64,000 bases of DNA from Pterois miles. Taxonomy: Eukaryota; Chordata; Actinopteri; Perciformes; Scorpaenidae. Positions 1 through 32,883 of the stretch are shown piece after piece; position 1 is the stretch's first letter, and each line of letters opens with the position of its first letter. A program made the translations under genes and the position numbers. The notes under the pieces were generated by a model. It was not told the origin of the DNA and did no database searches. It worked only from the letters and a program-made list of their open reading frames with translations. The DNA lies in assembly GCA_947000775.1 (NCBI GenBank), contig CAMQGK010000115.1, forward strand, positions 928,001 to 992,000. The letters run 5' to 3'.

Positions 1-220
1 TGGCGTCTCGGCTGCATTACTGAGCATTACATCATTGTCACAATCAATAAGGGCCAATTAAATGTGATGGATTACCTGAAGTCTTTTCAAGTTGATTTTC
101 TTTGCATGCCGCACTTGTTTGTAATGTGGAGTCTCTGACTTTGATTAATCTGGACATTTTGTCCCCATGAAGACAATGCATACAATACAGTATATGCAGG
201 GAGCATCAGTTGATAAATAC

Positions 221-20382
<20,162 letters not shown>

Positions 20383-20406
20383 CGGTTATTCAGATATAAC
20401 GCATGA

Positions 20407-22393
20407 ACACCATGTTCTTGGTCCCCTCATGTAAAATCCTTATGTTCGCTTGATTTGGTCTAATTTCGTGGTGGTTCCTCCATCACCTCTCCGTCTTCTT
20501 CCTCATAATCGGTCTTCCTCATTAATCAACTCATTATTTTAGTGACTGCATACTGTTTCTCAGAATTATTTAACAATCACTTTTTATAATTTGGCCTGTT
20601 TTAAAGAGGCTACAGCTACATGACAGGAGTGATTTCCTCGCATTTTCTGCGTAAAAGTCGCAGCTACTCGGGTATATTTGACTTTGTCACAGTTCTGCCC
20701 ACCCATTGTCACCACTGTCAAGCTACACGGAATCAAATGACATGACTTCCTGGCATAATTTCAAAATAAACCACATCAGCGAGACCATACTATAATCTGC
20801 CCTTATTTGACAGTACTAAATTAAATATGCATTAAAATAGATAAATAGAATATTTGAAGAAGCAAGTTGTTGTTTTTCTGACCCAACTTGCCAAGCAAGG
20901 CCTACTCACCATACACAGGCGGCATACCCCCACGCTGTTAACTTAAACTGTTATGCTTGAATATTTTACAAGAATTTTGAAGAGATAAAACTCTGAAGAA
21001 AAAGGTAAAGATGTGAGAAAAGTTAGAGAGAAGGAGCAACTTCTGTAAGAGCAGTAATATTCTTGTTATCATCTTGTAAACCCATTTCATGGGACCTCTT
21101 GGGGATGTCCCAGTCCCCATGTTGGGGAATTTATATATGAGGAGCTGACAAAGCTCCTCAAAATGAGAATCAATCACAAACCAAAGACCAGACGACTTAT
21201 CACAACCCACTGAGCCTGGTGTCGTCTGTTCAGTCAGCCAGAAACAGCAAACCACAGCACCACTCCGCCTTCTTCCTTCCTCCTCAGCCCTCACAGTTAC
21301 TGTCACAGAGTCAGACTCAGCTGTGTCAAAAAACTACTCTGAACTATTAAAGTTGGGACTTTGCAAATAGAGGGAATAGAGATGCTATATAAAAATAAAT
21401 GCCCAAGGATGACTCATAATATTTAGGGTTACTGGCAGAAAGCATCATGTCAGCAAACAATCGGCTTCGTTATTCCACAGACTGTAAGCTATACAGAGAT
21501 GGATGACGCTGCATCTCCACTTCCTGATTATAAGTCAAACAATAAGTCAACATAACCCAGATACAGGATCTGTTCTGCTACTGCAGTAGTGATCGGGGGT
21601 GGAGTCGTGGTACCAAGGTCACATACTGGTACCAGCCGTGAGCCAAACACAGCAGCAGCTTGTTAGTGAGGGAGACTCACAGCTGTCAATCATGACATCT
21701 CTCAGAAAAATGAACACATATTAGCACAATAATAACTACGTAAAATTACAGAAAGCATCTCTGAGAATAATGTATTTGAGGTTTGAGGTATTGAGGTTTT
21801 AGATTATACCATGTCCCATCCGCTAACATGGAGGGGGGAGGGTTTATGACCACCAGGGGGCGATCCTTACAGCAAATCTTCGTGATCAAATGTAATTATA
21901 TCTGAGGGACTACTATGAAGCAGGACTTGCTGTTAGCGAGGTAACTTCAGGGTTAACTGTGTGTTTTCAATCCTACGACTGTGGTTCACTTCTTACCAGG
22001 ATCGCCATGGCAACTGATGCTGAACACCTAACCTGCTCCACAGCAGGAATCACAGCTCGGTGTGCAGATCGTATCATAATATTACACAAAAACAAAGAAG
22101 TTACAGTCATAGTTCAGACTAAAAATACAGTTTAAACTGACAGATGCTGGAAGGACAACTGGCTGTATGCTGTGGGCGTTTATCATTTTGAATTATGCTT
22201 TTACATTTATTTTTTCATTTGCTCTCAGGTCCGTTTCACACCGTTGGAATCGGGGACACTGAGGCTGAAATCGTCCTACACGTTGTCAACACGTTGTCAA
22301 AGGGCATACTGAGGTGTAATCTATTCATCCAGTATACTCTGAAACTTATTTATATTTTAATGCCCCACCTAGATGACTACATCTGACTTTTCA
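20407..22393. other. Intergenic, 5' flank of mfng
   Basis: Holds the presumed promoter and 5' UTR of the Fringe gene (first few hundred bases, read on the minus strand). I see no clear TATA box or Notch-effector site. No other gene is seen. Confidence 0.5.
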
Positions 22394-22735
22394 ATATCCA
22401 TCCATCCATCGTCAACCACTTATCTCGCTAAAGGCGGGGACGCTGGAGCCAATCCCGGCTGGCACTGGGCGAAGGCGGGTTCACCTGGACAGGTCGCCAG
22501 TAGTCTGTCTGTCACATAGAGACAGACAACATATAGACAGACAACCATTCACGCTCACATTCACACCTACGGGACATTTAGAGTCATCAATTAACCTAAA
22601 CAGCATGTCTTTGGACTGTGGGAGGAAGCTGGAGAACCTGGAGAAAACCCACGCTGACTAGGGGAGAACTCCACACAGAAGAGCCGCAAGATTCCCGGAT
22701 TTGAACCTGCGACCCTCTGCACCACCGTGCAGCCC
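22394..22735 (-). mobile_element. tRNA-headed SINE, full-length copy with target-site duplication
   Basis: Read on the minus strand, it starts GGGCTGCACGGTGGTGCAG and has a good Pol III B box (GGTTCAAATCC), the body words CATGTCTTTGGACTGTGGG / ACTCTAAATGTCCCGTAGG in complement, and ends in GGATGGATGGAT. The 9-bp GACTTTTCA at 22385-22393 is repeated at 22736-22744, marking the insertion. Confidence 0.8.
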
Positions 22736-22744
22736 GACTTTTCA

Positions 22745-24436
22745 TTATTCTGTTGAATTAATAAATCTGTTAATTTACATTCACACTGGCAATTTTTCCT
22801 TTTGACAGCTGTCCTTCCAGGATTTGGCTGCTTCAGCTGTGTTATTGTAGTCTGGATTATATATTAGATCTATACCATAGTCTGTTCTTGGCTCGGCTGA
22901 CAGTAGACTTGTTCATATCTGTGATCGGTCATCTGCTGCAGACACCGCCCTTTTCATGTGAATGCTCTTATAGCCAGTTTGAGAAGCCCTGAGTTGATTT
23001 ACTGAGTTGATAACCAGCGTCGTAGGACCATGGAGGATCTATAAAGTGTAGGAGTTACCCAGCTAAGCTGGCCTACAGTCGTCCAGTACTGTCTCCATTG
23101 TTTGCTGTTCCCTGTGCTGCTGTCTCTGGAGACCGGCACCAAACACAGAAAGAGCTTGATACAATTAATTCACCTCAGACCCTCATCGCCACCTTTGTTT
23201 ATTTGTACTTTCTCAGCGTTCTCGCCTTACATCCATCCCTCCATCCCTCCCCTCCTTCCTCTGGCTTCCTCCCTCTCTCTCTAGCCCTCTTCCACTGACC
23301 AGCTGCTTTCCTCTCCTCTGCTACCTGGCCCAGGGAGGACCAGCCCACCCCGCCCCGCCCATCCTGGTCCCGCAGGTAAACCAGAGACGCCCGGGGCACA
23401 CCCTGGCTAGGAAAGGCCCAGGATCGCCTTACGGCCTAGCTGAAAAGGGCTCTTTCTAAAACAGTGAGTACATCACAGCCCCACTTTGAACAAAGGGCCG
23501 GGGGAGTCGAGGGACCAGACCCCCTTTCAGGGCTTTGTCTGTCCGCCTGCTCCGAGCTCCGAGTCAGACAGAGACTTGGCCTGCACTCAAGAACTGGGAC
23601 TGGAGAGACTGATACAGCAGTGAGGAGGTCAGACTGAACATGAACTTTTGAAACCAGGATGGAAGTATGTCTTTACGGCCCAGTAAACACTGATTTACTG
23701 GGCCGACTGATTTACTGATTTACTGTTAGACTGATTTACAGACGTTAGTCTGTATGAAAACTGCACAAAATGTGCATGAAAAGACGCATTTTTAGATGTC
23801 TTAGCTTAGATTTAACCCATTACTTCAACAATATTTTCATAATACTTTACTAAGAAAAGGAACATTATTCACAGATATTTAACACAGAGCATTTTCACTT
23901 TATCCCTCACTGCTTAGACAAAATAATGTATAAAAACTTCTACACAGGCATTGATGGTTCAAAGTTGAGTAGTAGGAAAGTAAAAAGCCAGCAAACACTA
24001 AATAAATAAAATAAAACATAAATTTATTTTAATTAATTAATTAATTAATTTATATATATACATGCTTTGAAATATTAATCAATTTGTAGATGCTCAGGTT
24101 TATAGGCTTATTTACCAACAGCTATTTGATTTGTTGGCTAAAATGTGACAGTATTCATGTTAATGGTGATTAATCATAAGCTATGATAAAATGACGTGAT
24201 GATCAAGTGTACAGGCTTTTTAGCAGCAGTTATTAAAACTACATTCAGGTGTAGCTGAGCGGTTCCAGTGTCATTTCTGAAACTCCTCTTTGTCAGGTTC
24301 TGCTGTCTTCGTTTTACGAGCTTGAAATAATTTTAGAAAAGGTTTGGTGCATCCAAGGTGACATGGAGCACTAATCCTGGACCCCACTGGCAAACTAAAC
24401 CTCACAGAGAAAACCACTTTACTCCACAGCCAGGTA

Positions 24437-24488
<52 letters not shown>

Positions 24489-24645
24489 TATGGCTCAGGT
24501 GGAGCAAAGCTTAAGTACCTGAAAATCCCCCTCTTAACCTTCAATCTCCTGTTGAACCGCTGCTGAAATTCAACTCGCAGAGGCGGCACAGAACCACAGA
24601 AAACAGCAGGCAACATGTAAGTCACATACATCACAACAGAGTCCT
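22745..24645. other. Intergenic, no gene seen
   Basis: A GC-rich patch at about 23.28-23.58 kb (CCCGCCCC, GGGGCACACCC, GGGCCGGGGGAGTCGAGGG) stands out from AT-rich surroundings but has no convincing open frame. (GT)n at 24440-24487. Confidence 0.5.
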
Positions 24646-24649
24646 GACT

Positions 24650-25020
24650 GGAGAATAAGGTTTAATGAGATCAGACCAACGTACGAGGGAGCGAGGCCGT
24701 TTACAGTTTTATAGGTCATCAGAGGCACCTTAAAGTCTGATCTGACATGGATGGGGAGCCGGTGTAATGAAGCTAAAACTGGTCAGATTTTCTAGTTTTC
24801 AGACTCTCGCTGCAGTGTCCTGAACCATCCTGGAACTGGAATGAGGCAGACCAGATAGGAAAACATGCCAGTAATCCAGTCTGGATGATACACAGGCGTG
24901 AATTAGGATCAGACCTGATTTTAGTGATATTGCATAAGTGAAAGAAAGCGATCTTTGCGGTGTCTTTAATGTGCTGATGAAAAAAAGAGTTGAGTCAAAT
25001 GTGACACCGAGATTCTTCAC
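24650..25020 (-). mobile_element. LINE reverse-transcriptase C-terminal relic (L2-like)
   Basis: Minus-strand reading gives KNLGVTFDSTL, ILIHACVSSRLDYWHVFLSGLP and VQDTAARV, which match the C-terminal part of L2-type reverse transcriptases. The expected T-x-LHWLPV region that follows can be guessed in complement at about 24.74-24.78 kb. It is frameshifted and non-functional. Confidence 0.8.
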
Positions 25021-25069
25021 TGTGGAACTCTGAGGAGTTACACAGTATCACAGTTAGTTCGTTTCAAGT

Positions 25070-28000
25070 TATCACACAGTTATCACAGTTATCACAGTTA
25101 TCACAGTTATCACACAGTTATCACAGTTATCACACAGTTATCACACAGTTATCACAGTTATCACACAGTTATCACAGTTATCACACAGTTATCACACAGT
25201 TATCACAGTTATCACAGTTATCACACAGTTATCACAGTTATCACAGTTATCACACAGTTATCACACAGTTATCACAGTTATCACAGTTATCACACAGTTA
25301 TCACACAGTTATCACAGTTATCACACAGTTATCACACAGTTATCACAGTTATCACAGTTATCACTATCACAGTTATCACAGTTATCACAGTTATCACAGT
25401 TATCACTATCACAGTTATCACAGTTATCACAGTTATCACACAGTTATCACAGTTATCACAGTTATCACAGTTATCACACAGTTATCACAGTTATCACACA
25501 GTTATCACAGTTATCACAGTTATCACAGTTATCACACAGTTATCACAGTTATCACAGTTATCACACAGTTATCACACAGTTATCACAGTTATCACAGTTA
25601 TCACACAGTTATCACAGTTATCACAGTTATCACACAGTTATCACAGTTATCACACAGTTATCACAGTTATCACAGTTATCACACAGTTATCACACAGTTA
25701 TCACAGTTATCACAGTTATCACAGTTATCACACAGTTATCACAGTTATCACACAGTTATCACACAGTTATCACAGTTATCACACAGTTATCACAGTTATC
25801 ACACAGTTATCACACAGTTATCACAGTTATCACAGTTATCACACAGTTATCACAGTTATCACAGTTATCACACAGTTATCACACAGTTATCACAGTTATC
25901 ACAGTTATCACACAGTTATCACACAGTTATCACAGTTATCACACAGTTATCACACAGTTATCACAGTTATCACAGTTATCACTATCACAGTTATCACAGT
26001 TATCACAGTTATCACTATCACAGTTATCACAGTTATCACAGTTATCACAGTTATCACAGTTATCACACAGTTATCACAGTTATCACAGTTATCACAGTTA
26101 TCACACAGTTATCACAGTTATCACACAGTTATCACAGTTATCACAGTTATCACAGTTACCACACAGTTATCACAGTTATCACACAGTTATCACAGTTATC
26201 ACAGTTATCACAGTTATCACACAGTTATCACAGTTATCACAGTTATCACACAGTTATCACAGTTATCACAGTTATAACACAGTTATCACACAGTTATCAC
26301 AGTTATCACAGTTATCACACAGTTATCACAGTTATCACACAGTTATCACAGTTATCACAGTTATCACAGTTATCACACAGTTATCACAGTTATCACAGTT
26401 ATCACACAGTTATCACACAGTTATCACAGTTATCACAGTTATCACACAGTTATCACAGTTATCACAGTTATCACACAGTTATCACAGTTATCACACAGTT
26501 ATCACAGTTATCACAGTTATCACACAGTTATCACACAGTTATCACAGTTATCACAGTTATCACAGTTATCACACAGTTATCACAGTTATCACACAGTTAT
26601 CACAGTTATCACAGTTATCACAGTTATCACACAGTTATCACAGTTATCACACAGTTATCACAGTTATCACAGTTATCACACAGTTATCACAGTTATCACA
26701 CAGTTATCACACAGTTATCACAGTTATCACAGTTATCACAGTTATCACACAGTTATCACAGTTATCACACAGTTATCACAGTTATCACACAGTTATCACA
26801 GTTATCACAGTTATCACACAGTTATCACAGTTATCACACAGTTATCACAGTTATCACAGTTATCACAGTTATCACACAGTTATCACAGTTATCACAGTTA
26901 TAACACAGTTATCACACAGTTATCACAGTTATCACACAGTTATTACAGTTATCACAGTTATCACAGTTATAACACAGTTATCACAGTTATCACAGTTATC
27001 ACACAGTTATCACACAGTTATCACAGTTATCACAGTTATCACACAGTTATCACACAGTTATCACAATTATAACACAGTTATCACAGTTATAACACAGTTA
27101 TCACAGTTATCACACAGTTATCACAGTTATCACAGTTATCACACAGTTATCACAGTTATCACACAGTTATCACAGTTATCACAGTTATCACACAGTTATC
27201 ACAGTTATCACACAGTTATCACAGTTATCACAGTTATCACACAGTTATCACAGTTATCACAGTTATCATACAGTTATCACAGTTATCACAGTTATCACAG
27301 TTATCACACAGTTATCACAGTTATCACAGTTATCACACAGTTATCACAGTTATCACAGTTATCACAGTTATCACACAGTTATTACAGTTATCACAGTTAT
27401 CACAGTTATCACAGTTATCACACAGTTATCACAGTTATCACAGTTATCACACAGTTATCACAGTTATCACAGTTATCACAGTTATCACACAGTTACTACA
27501 GTTATCACAGTTATCACAGTTATCACAGTTATCACACAGTTATCACACAGTTATTACAGTTATCACAGTTATCACACAGTTATCACACAGTTATCACACA
27601 GTTATCACAGTTATCACACGGTTATCACACGGTTATCACAGTTATCACAGTTATCACAGTTATCACACGGTTATCACAGTTATCACACAGTTATCACAGT
27701 TATCACAGTTATCACACAGTTATCACACGGTTATCACAGTTATCACACAGTTATCACAGTTATCACAGTTATCACACGGTTATCACAGTTATCACACAGT
27801 TATCACAGTTATCACAGTTATCACACAGTTATCACACAGTTATCACACAGTTATCACACAGTTATCACAGTTATCACACGGTTATCACAGTTATCACACA
27901 GTTATCACACAGTTATCACAGTTATCACAGTTATCACACAGTTATCACAGTTATCACAGTTATCACACAGTTATCACACAGTTATCACAGTTATCACAGT

Positions 28001-29028
28001 TATCACACAGTTATCACACAGTTATCACAGTTATCACAGTTATCACACGGTTATCACAGTTATCACAGTTATCACACAGTTATCACAGTTATCACACAGT
28101 TATCACACAGTTATCACAGCTATCACAGTTATCACACAGTTATCACAGTTATCACAGTTATCACACAGTTATCACACAGTTATCACAGTTATCACACAGT
28201 TATCACACAGTTATCACAGTTATCACACAGTTATCACAGTTATCACAGTTATCACACAGTTATCACAGTTATCACACAGTTATCACAGTTATCACAGTTA
28301 TCACACAGTTATCACACAGTTATCACAGTTATCACAGTTATCACACAGTTATCACAGTTATCACAGTTATCACACAGTTATCACAGTTATCACAGTTATC
28401 ACACAGTTATCACAGTTATCACAGTTATCACACAGTTATCACAGTTATCACACAGTTATCACACAGTTATCACAGTTATCACACAGTTATCACACAGTTA
28501 TCACAGTTATCACACAGTTATCACAGTTATCACAGTTATCACACAGTTATCACAGTTATCACACAGTTATCACAGTTATCACAGTTATCACACAGTTATC
28601 ACACAGTTATCACAGTTAGCACAGTTATCACACGGTTATCACAGTTATCACACAGTTATCACACGGTTATCACAGTTATCACAGTTATCACAGTTATCAC
28701 ACAGTTATCACACAGTTATCACAGTTATCACAGTTATCACAGTTATCACACAGTTATCACAGTTATAACACAGTTATCACAGTTATCACAGTTATCACTA
28801 TCACAGTTATCACACAGTTATCACAGTTATCGCACAGTTATCACTATCACAGTTATCACAGTTATCGCACAGTTATCACAGTTATCGCTATCACAGTTAT
28901 CACTATCACAGTTATCACTATCACAGTTATCACTATCACAGTCATCACAGTCATCACAATTGTCACAGTTATCACAGTTATCACAGTTATCACAGTTATC
29001 ACAGTTATCACTATCACAGTTATCAGAG
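25070..29028. repeat. 9/11-bp satellite (TTATCACAG and TTATCACACAG)
   Basis: About 4 kb built from two unit lengths, TTATCACAG and TTATCACACAG, in irregular order, with rare variants (TTATCACTATCACAG, TTATAACACAG, CACACGG). The CACGG variant is confined to the right half and the CTATCACAG variant to about 25.36-26.02 kb and the right edge, so variants are clustered. No coding. Confidence 0.97.
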
Positions 29029-29092
29029 TTATCTAAAGATATAGTTATGTGCTCATACTGGTGTCTCTGTAGACCTATAGAGTACACTATAG

Positions 29093-32000
29093 ACTCAGGT
29101 TCCTCCACTGTAGACTGAGGTTCCTCCACTATAGAGACAGGTTCCTCCACTATAGACTGAGGTTCCTCCACTATAGAGTCAGGTTCCTCCACTATAGACT
29201 GAGGTTCCTTCACTATAGAGACAGGTTCCTCCACTATAGACTGGGATTCCTCCACTATAGAGTCAGGTTCCTTCACTATAGAGACAGGTTCCTCCACTAT
29301 AGACTGGGATTCCTCCACTATAGAGTCAGGTTCCTCCTCCACTATAGAGTCAGGTTCCTCCACTATAGACTGAGGTTCCTCCACCATAGAATGAGGTTCC
29401 TCCACCATAGACTGAGGTTCCTCCACTACAGAGTCAGGTTCCTCCACTATAGACTGAGGTTCCTCCACTATAGACTGAGGTTCCTCCTCCACTACAGAGT
29501 CAGGTTCCTCCACTATAGACTGAAGTTCCTCCACCATAGACTGAGGTTCCTCCACTATAGACTGAGGTTCCTCCTCCACTACAGAGTCAGGTTCCTCCAC
29601 TATAGACTGATGTTCCTCCACTACAGACTCTGGTTCCTCCATCATAGAGTCAGGTTCCTCCACTATAGACTGAGGTTCCTCCACTATAGACTGAGGTTCC
29701 TCCACTATAGAGTCAGGTTCCTCCTCCACTATAGACTGAGGTTCGTCCACCATAGACTGAGGTTCCTCCACTATAGACTGAGGTTCCTCCTCCACTATAG
29801 AGTCAGGTTCCTCCTCCACTATAGAATCAGGTTCCTCCACTACAGACTGAGGTTCGTCCACCATAGACTGAGGTTCCTCCACTATAGACTCAAGTTCCTC
29901 CACCATAGACTGAGGTTCCTCCACTATAGACTGAGGTTCCTCCACTATAGACTGAGGTTCCTCCACCACTACAGTGTCAGGTTCCTCCACTATAGACTGA
30001 GGTTCCTCCACTATAGACTCAGGTTCCTCCACCATAAACTGAGGTTCCTCCACTATAGACTCAGGTTCCTTCACCATAGACTGAGGTTCCTCCACTATAG
30101 ACTGAGGTTCCTCCACAATAGACTGAGGTTCCTCCTCCACTACAGAGTCAGGTTCCTCCACTATAGACTGAAGTTCCTCCACCATAGACTGAGGTTCCTC
30201 CACTATAGACTGAGGTTCCTCCTCCACTACAGAGTCAGGTTCCTCCACTATAGACTGATGTTCCTCCACTACAGACTCTGGTTTCTCCATCATAGAGTCA
30301 GGTTCCTCCACTATAGACTGAGGTTCCTCCACTACAGAGTCAAGTTCCTCCACTATAGACTGAGGTTCCTCCACTATAGACTGAGGTTCCTCCACTATAG
30401 ACTGAGGTTCCTCCACTATAGACAGAGGTTCCTCCACCACTACAGTGTCAGGTTCCTCCACTATAGACTGAGGTTCCTCCACTATAGACTGAGGTTCCTC
30501 CACCATTAACTGAGGTTCCTCCACCATAGACTGAGGTTCCTCCACTATAGACTGAGGTTCCTCCACTATAGACAGAGGTTCCTCCACCACTACAGTGTCA
30601 GGTTCCTCCACTATAGACTGAGGTTCCTCCACTATAGACTCAGGTTCCTCCACCATAGAGTCAGGTTCCTCCACTATAGAATGAGGTTCCTCCACTATAG
30701 AGTCAGGTTCCTCCACCATAAACTAAGGTTCCTCCACTATAGAGTCAGGTTCCTCCACCATAAACTGAGGTTCCTCCACTGTAGAGTCAGGTTCCTACAC
30801 TATAGACTGAGGTTCCTCCATTATAAACTGAGGTTTCTCCACTATAGAGTCAGGTTCCTCCACTATAGACTGAGGTTCCTCCACTATAGACTCAGGTTCC
30901 TCCACCATAAACTGAGCTTCCTCCACTATAGAGTCAGGTTCCTCCACTATAGAGTCAGGTTCCTCCACTATAGAGTGAGGTTCCTTCACTATAGACTGGG
31001 GTTCCTCCACAATAGAGTCAGGTTCCTCCACTATAGACTGAGGTTCCTCCACTATAGAGTCAGGTTCCTCCACTATAGACTGAGGTTCCTCCACTATAGA
31101 GTCAGGTTCCTCCACTATAGACTGAGGTTCCTCCACTATAGAGTCAGGTTCCTCCACTATAGACTGAGGTTCCTCCACTATAGAGTCAGGTTCCTCCTCC
31201 ACTATAGACTGAGGTTCCTCCACCATAGACTGAGGTTCCTCCACTATAGACTGAGGTTCCTCCACTACAGAGTCAGGTTCCTCCAGTATAGACTGAGGTT
31301 CCTCCACTATAGAGTCAGGTTCCTCCACTATAGAGTCAGGTTCCTCCACTATAGACAGAGGTTCCTCCACTATAGAGTCAGGTTCCTCCACTATAGAGTC
31401 AGGTTCCTCCACTATCGACTGAGGTTCCTCCACTATAGAGTCAGGTTCCTCCACTATAGACTGAAGTTCCTCCACTATAGACTGAGGTTCCTCCACTACA
31501 GACTCAGGTTCCTCCACCATAGACTGAAGTTCCTCCACTATAGACTGAAGTTCCTCCACTATAGACTGAGGTTCCTCCACTAGAGTCAGGTTCCTCCACT
31601 ATAGACTGAGGTTCCTCCACTAGAGTCAGGTTCCTCCACTATAGACTGAGGTTCCTCCACTATAGACAGAGGTTCCTCCACCACTACAGTGTCAGGTTCC
31701 TCCACTATAGACTGAGGTTCCTCCACTATAGAGTCAGGTTCCTCCACTATAGAGTCAGGTTCCTCCACTATAGACTGAGGTTCCTCCACTATAGAGTCAG
31801 GTTCCTCCACTATCGACTGAGGTTCCTCCACTAGAGTCAGGTTCCTCCACTATAGACTGAAGTTCCTCCACTATAGACTGAGGTTCCTCCACTACAGACT
31901 CAGGTTCCTCCACCATAGACTGAAGTTCCTCCACTATAGACTGAAGTTCCTCCACTATAGACTGAGGTTCCTCCACTATAGACTGAGGTTCCTCCACTAG

Positions 32001-32133
32001 AGTCAGGTTCCTCCACTATAGACTGAGGTTCCTCCACTACAGACTCAGGTTCCTCCACCATAGACTGAGGTTCCTCCACTATAGACTGAGGTTCCTCCAC
32101 TATAGACTGAGGTTCCTCCACTAGAGTCAGGTT
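29093..32133. repeat. 21-bp minisatellite with long open frames
   Basis: About 145 units with the core GGTTCCTCCACTATAGA, followed by CTGA, GTCA or CAGA-type endings. Occasional 24-bp units gain CTC or CCA. From about 31.58 kb some 19-bp units (CCACTAGAGTC) appear. On the minus strand the unit reads as the seven-residue repeat EEPQSIV / EEPDSIV, giving a 630-residue open frame (28827-30719) and shorter ones. On the plus strand it reads RFLHYRL, also open. I do not call a gene: see findings. Confidence 0.95.
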
Positions 32134-32139
32134 CCTGTC

Positions 32140-32883
32140 TCAATCTTTTCAAGGTCCTGATACTGATGATAATGTGGAGCTGATGAGATGGAGTACTTGG
32201 TTATTCACAATACGCTCCACGTTCCTCAGTTTCACACCATTTATCCTCTAAAATAACATAAAATTCCTCCTTTATGATATTATGACTTTATTCTCATAAA
32301 CGTATGAGTTTATCCTCAGAATTACGAGTATTTTCTCGTAAACATGACTTTATTCTCATAATATTATTCTTGAAATCTCACATTTATTTATTTTATGCTC
32401 AATGTGGCCCTGTAAATTTCTCCACTGTGGGACTAATAAAGGAATATCTTATCTTATTTTATCTTAAGACTTGGTCGCAGTAGCAGGTAGCAGGGTGGCT
32501 GATCGGTGATGTTATGTACTAATATTATGTATTGATAAATTCAGCGCCCTGCTCTCCTCTCTGCTCACTGGATGTGGAGGCAGATATGAGCAGTATGCTG
32601 GAAAGAATGGAGAAATGAAAACCAATCATTTAGTTTTAATGCGGAGTTTGGTCGAATGATCCTCTGAAGCGACCACATCCTGTAAAGCCGCACCGAGGGC
32701 ATAACACCCACGCTCTGAGGTGGATGACATTACGGAAGTGCTGTTCCTGTGGCTCGTGACCCTCCGTGGATCCTCCCCTTCACAACAACACACCGGGAGG
32801 GACGGGGCCGCTTCTCGATCAGCAACAGCGGAGTCAACAGGCGGACCGGGCGCCATCCGAGGTCAGCGGGGATCCCGGCGGAC
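32140..32883 (+). other. 5' flank of the TRIM gene
   Basis: An AT-rich part (32.2-32.45 kb) gives way to GC-rich DNA before the ATG. A purine cluster at about 32600-32620 (GGAAAGAATGGAGAAATGAAA) followed by ACCAAT is loosely interferon-response-like. The open frame continues upstream of the chosen ATG to 32749, but RING homology begins only after 32884. Confidence 0.4.

Noticed and set aside
23098..23600. GC-rich patch as a possible exon or promoter of an unknown gene
   Set aside because: No conserved peptide in any frame and no clear splice pair; left as unexplained intergenic DNA.
25070..29028. CRISPR-like or replication-origin iteron array
   Set aside because: No unique spacers between direct repeats, a vertebrate context, and TTATCACACAG does not match the DnaA box (TTWTNCACA) spacing.
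29391..31583. Plus-strand RFLHYRL-repeat frames
   Set aside because: Mirror image of the minus-strand repeat; a 21-bp unit without stops opens both strands.
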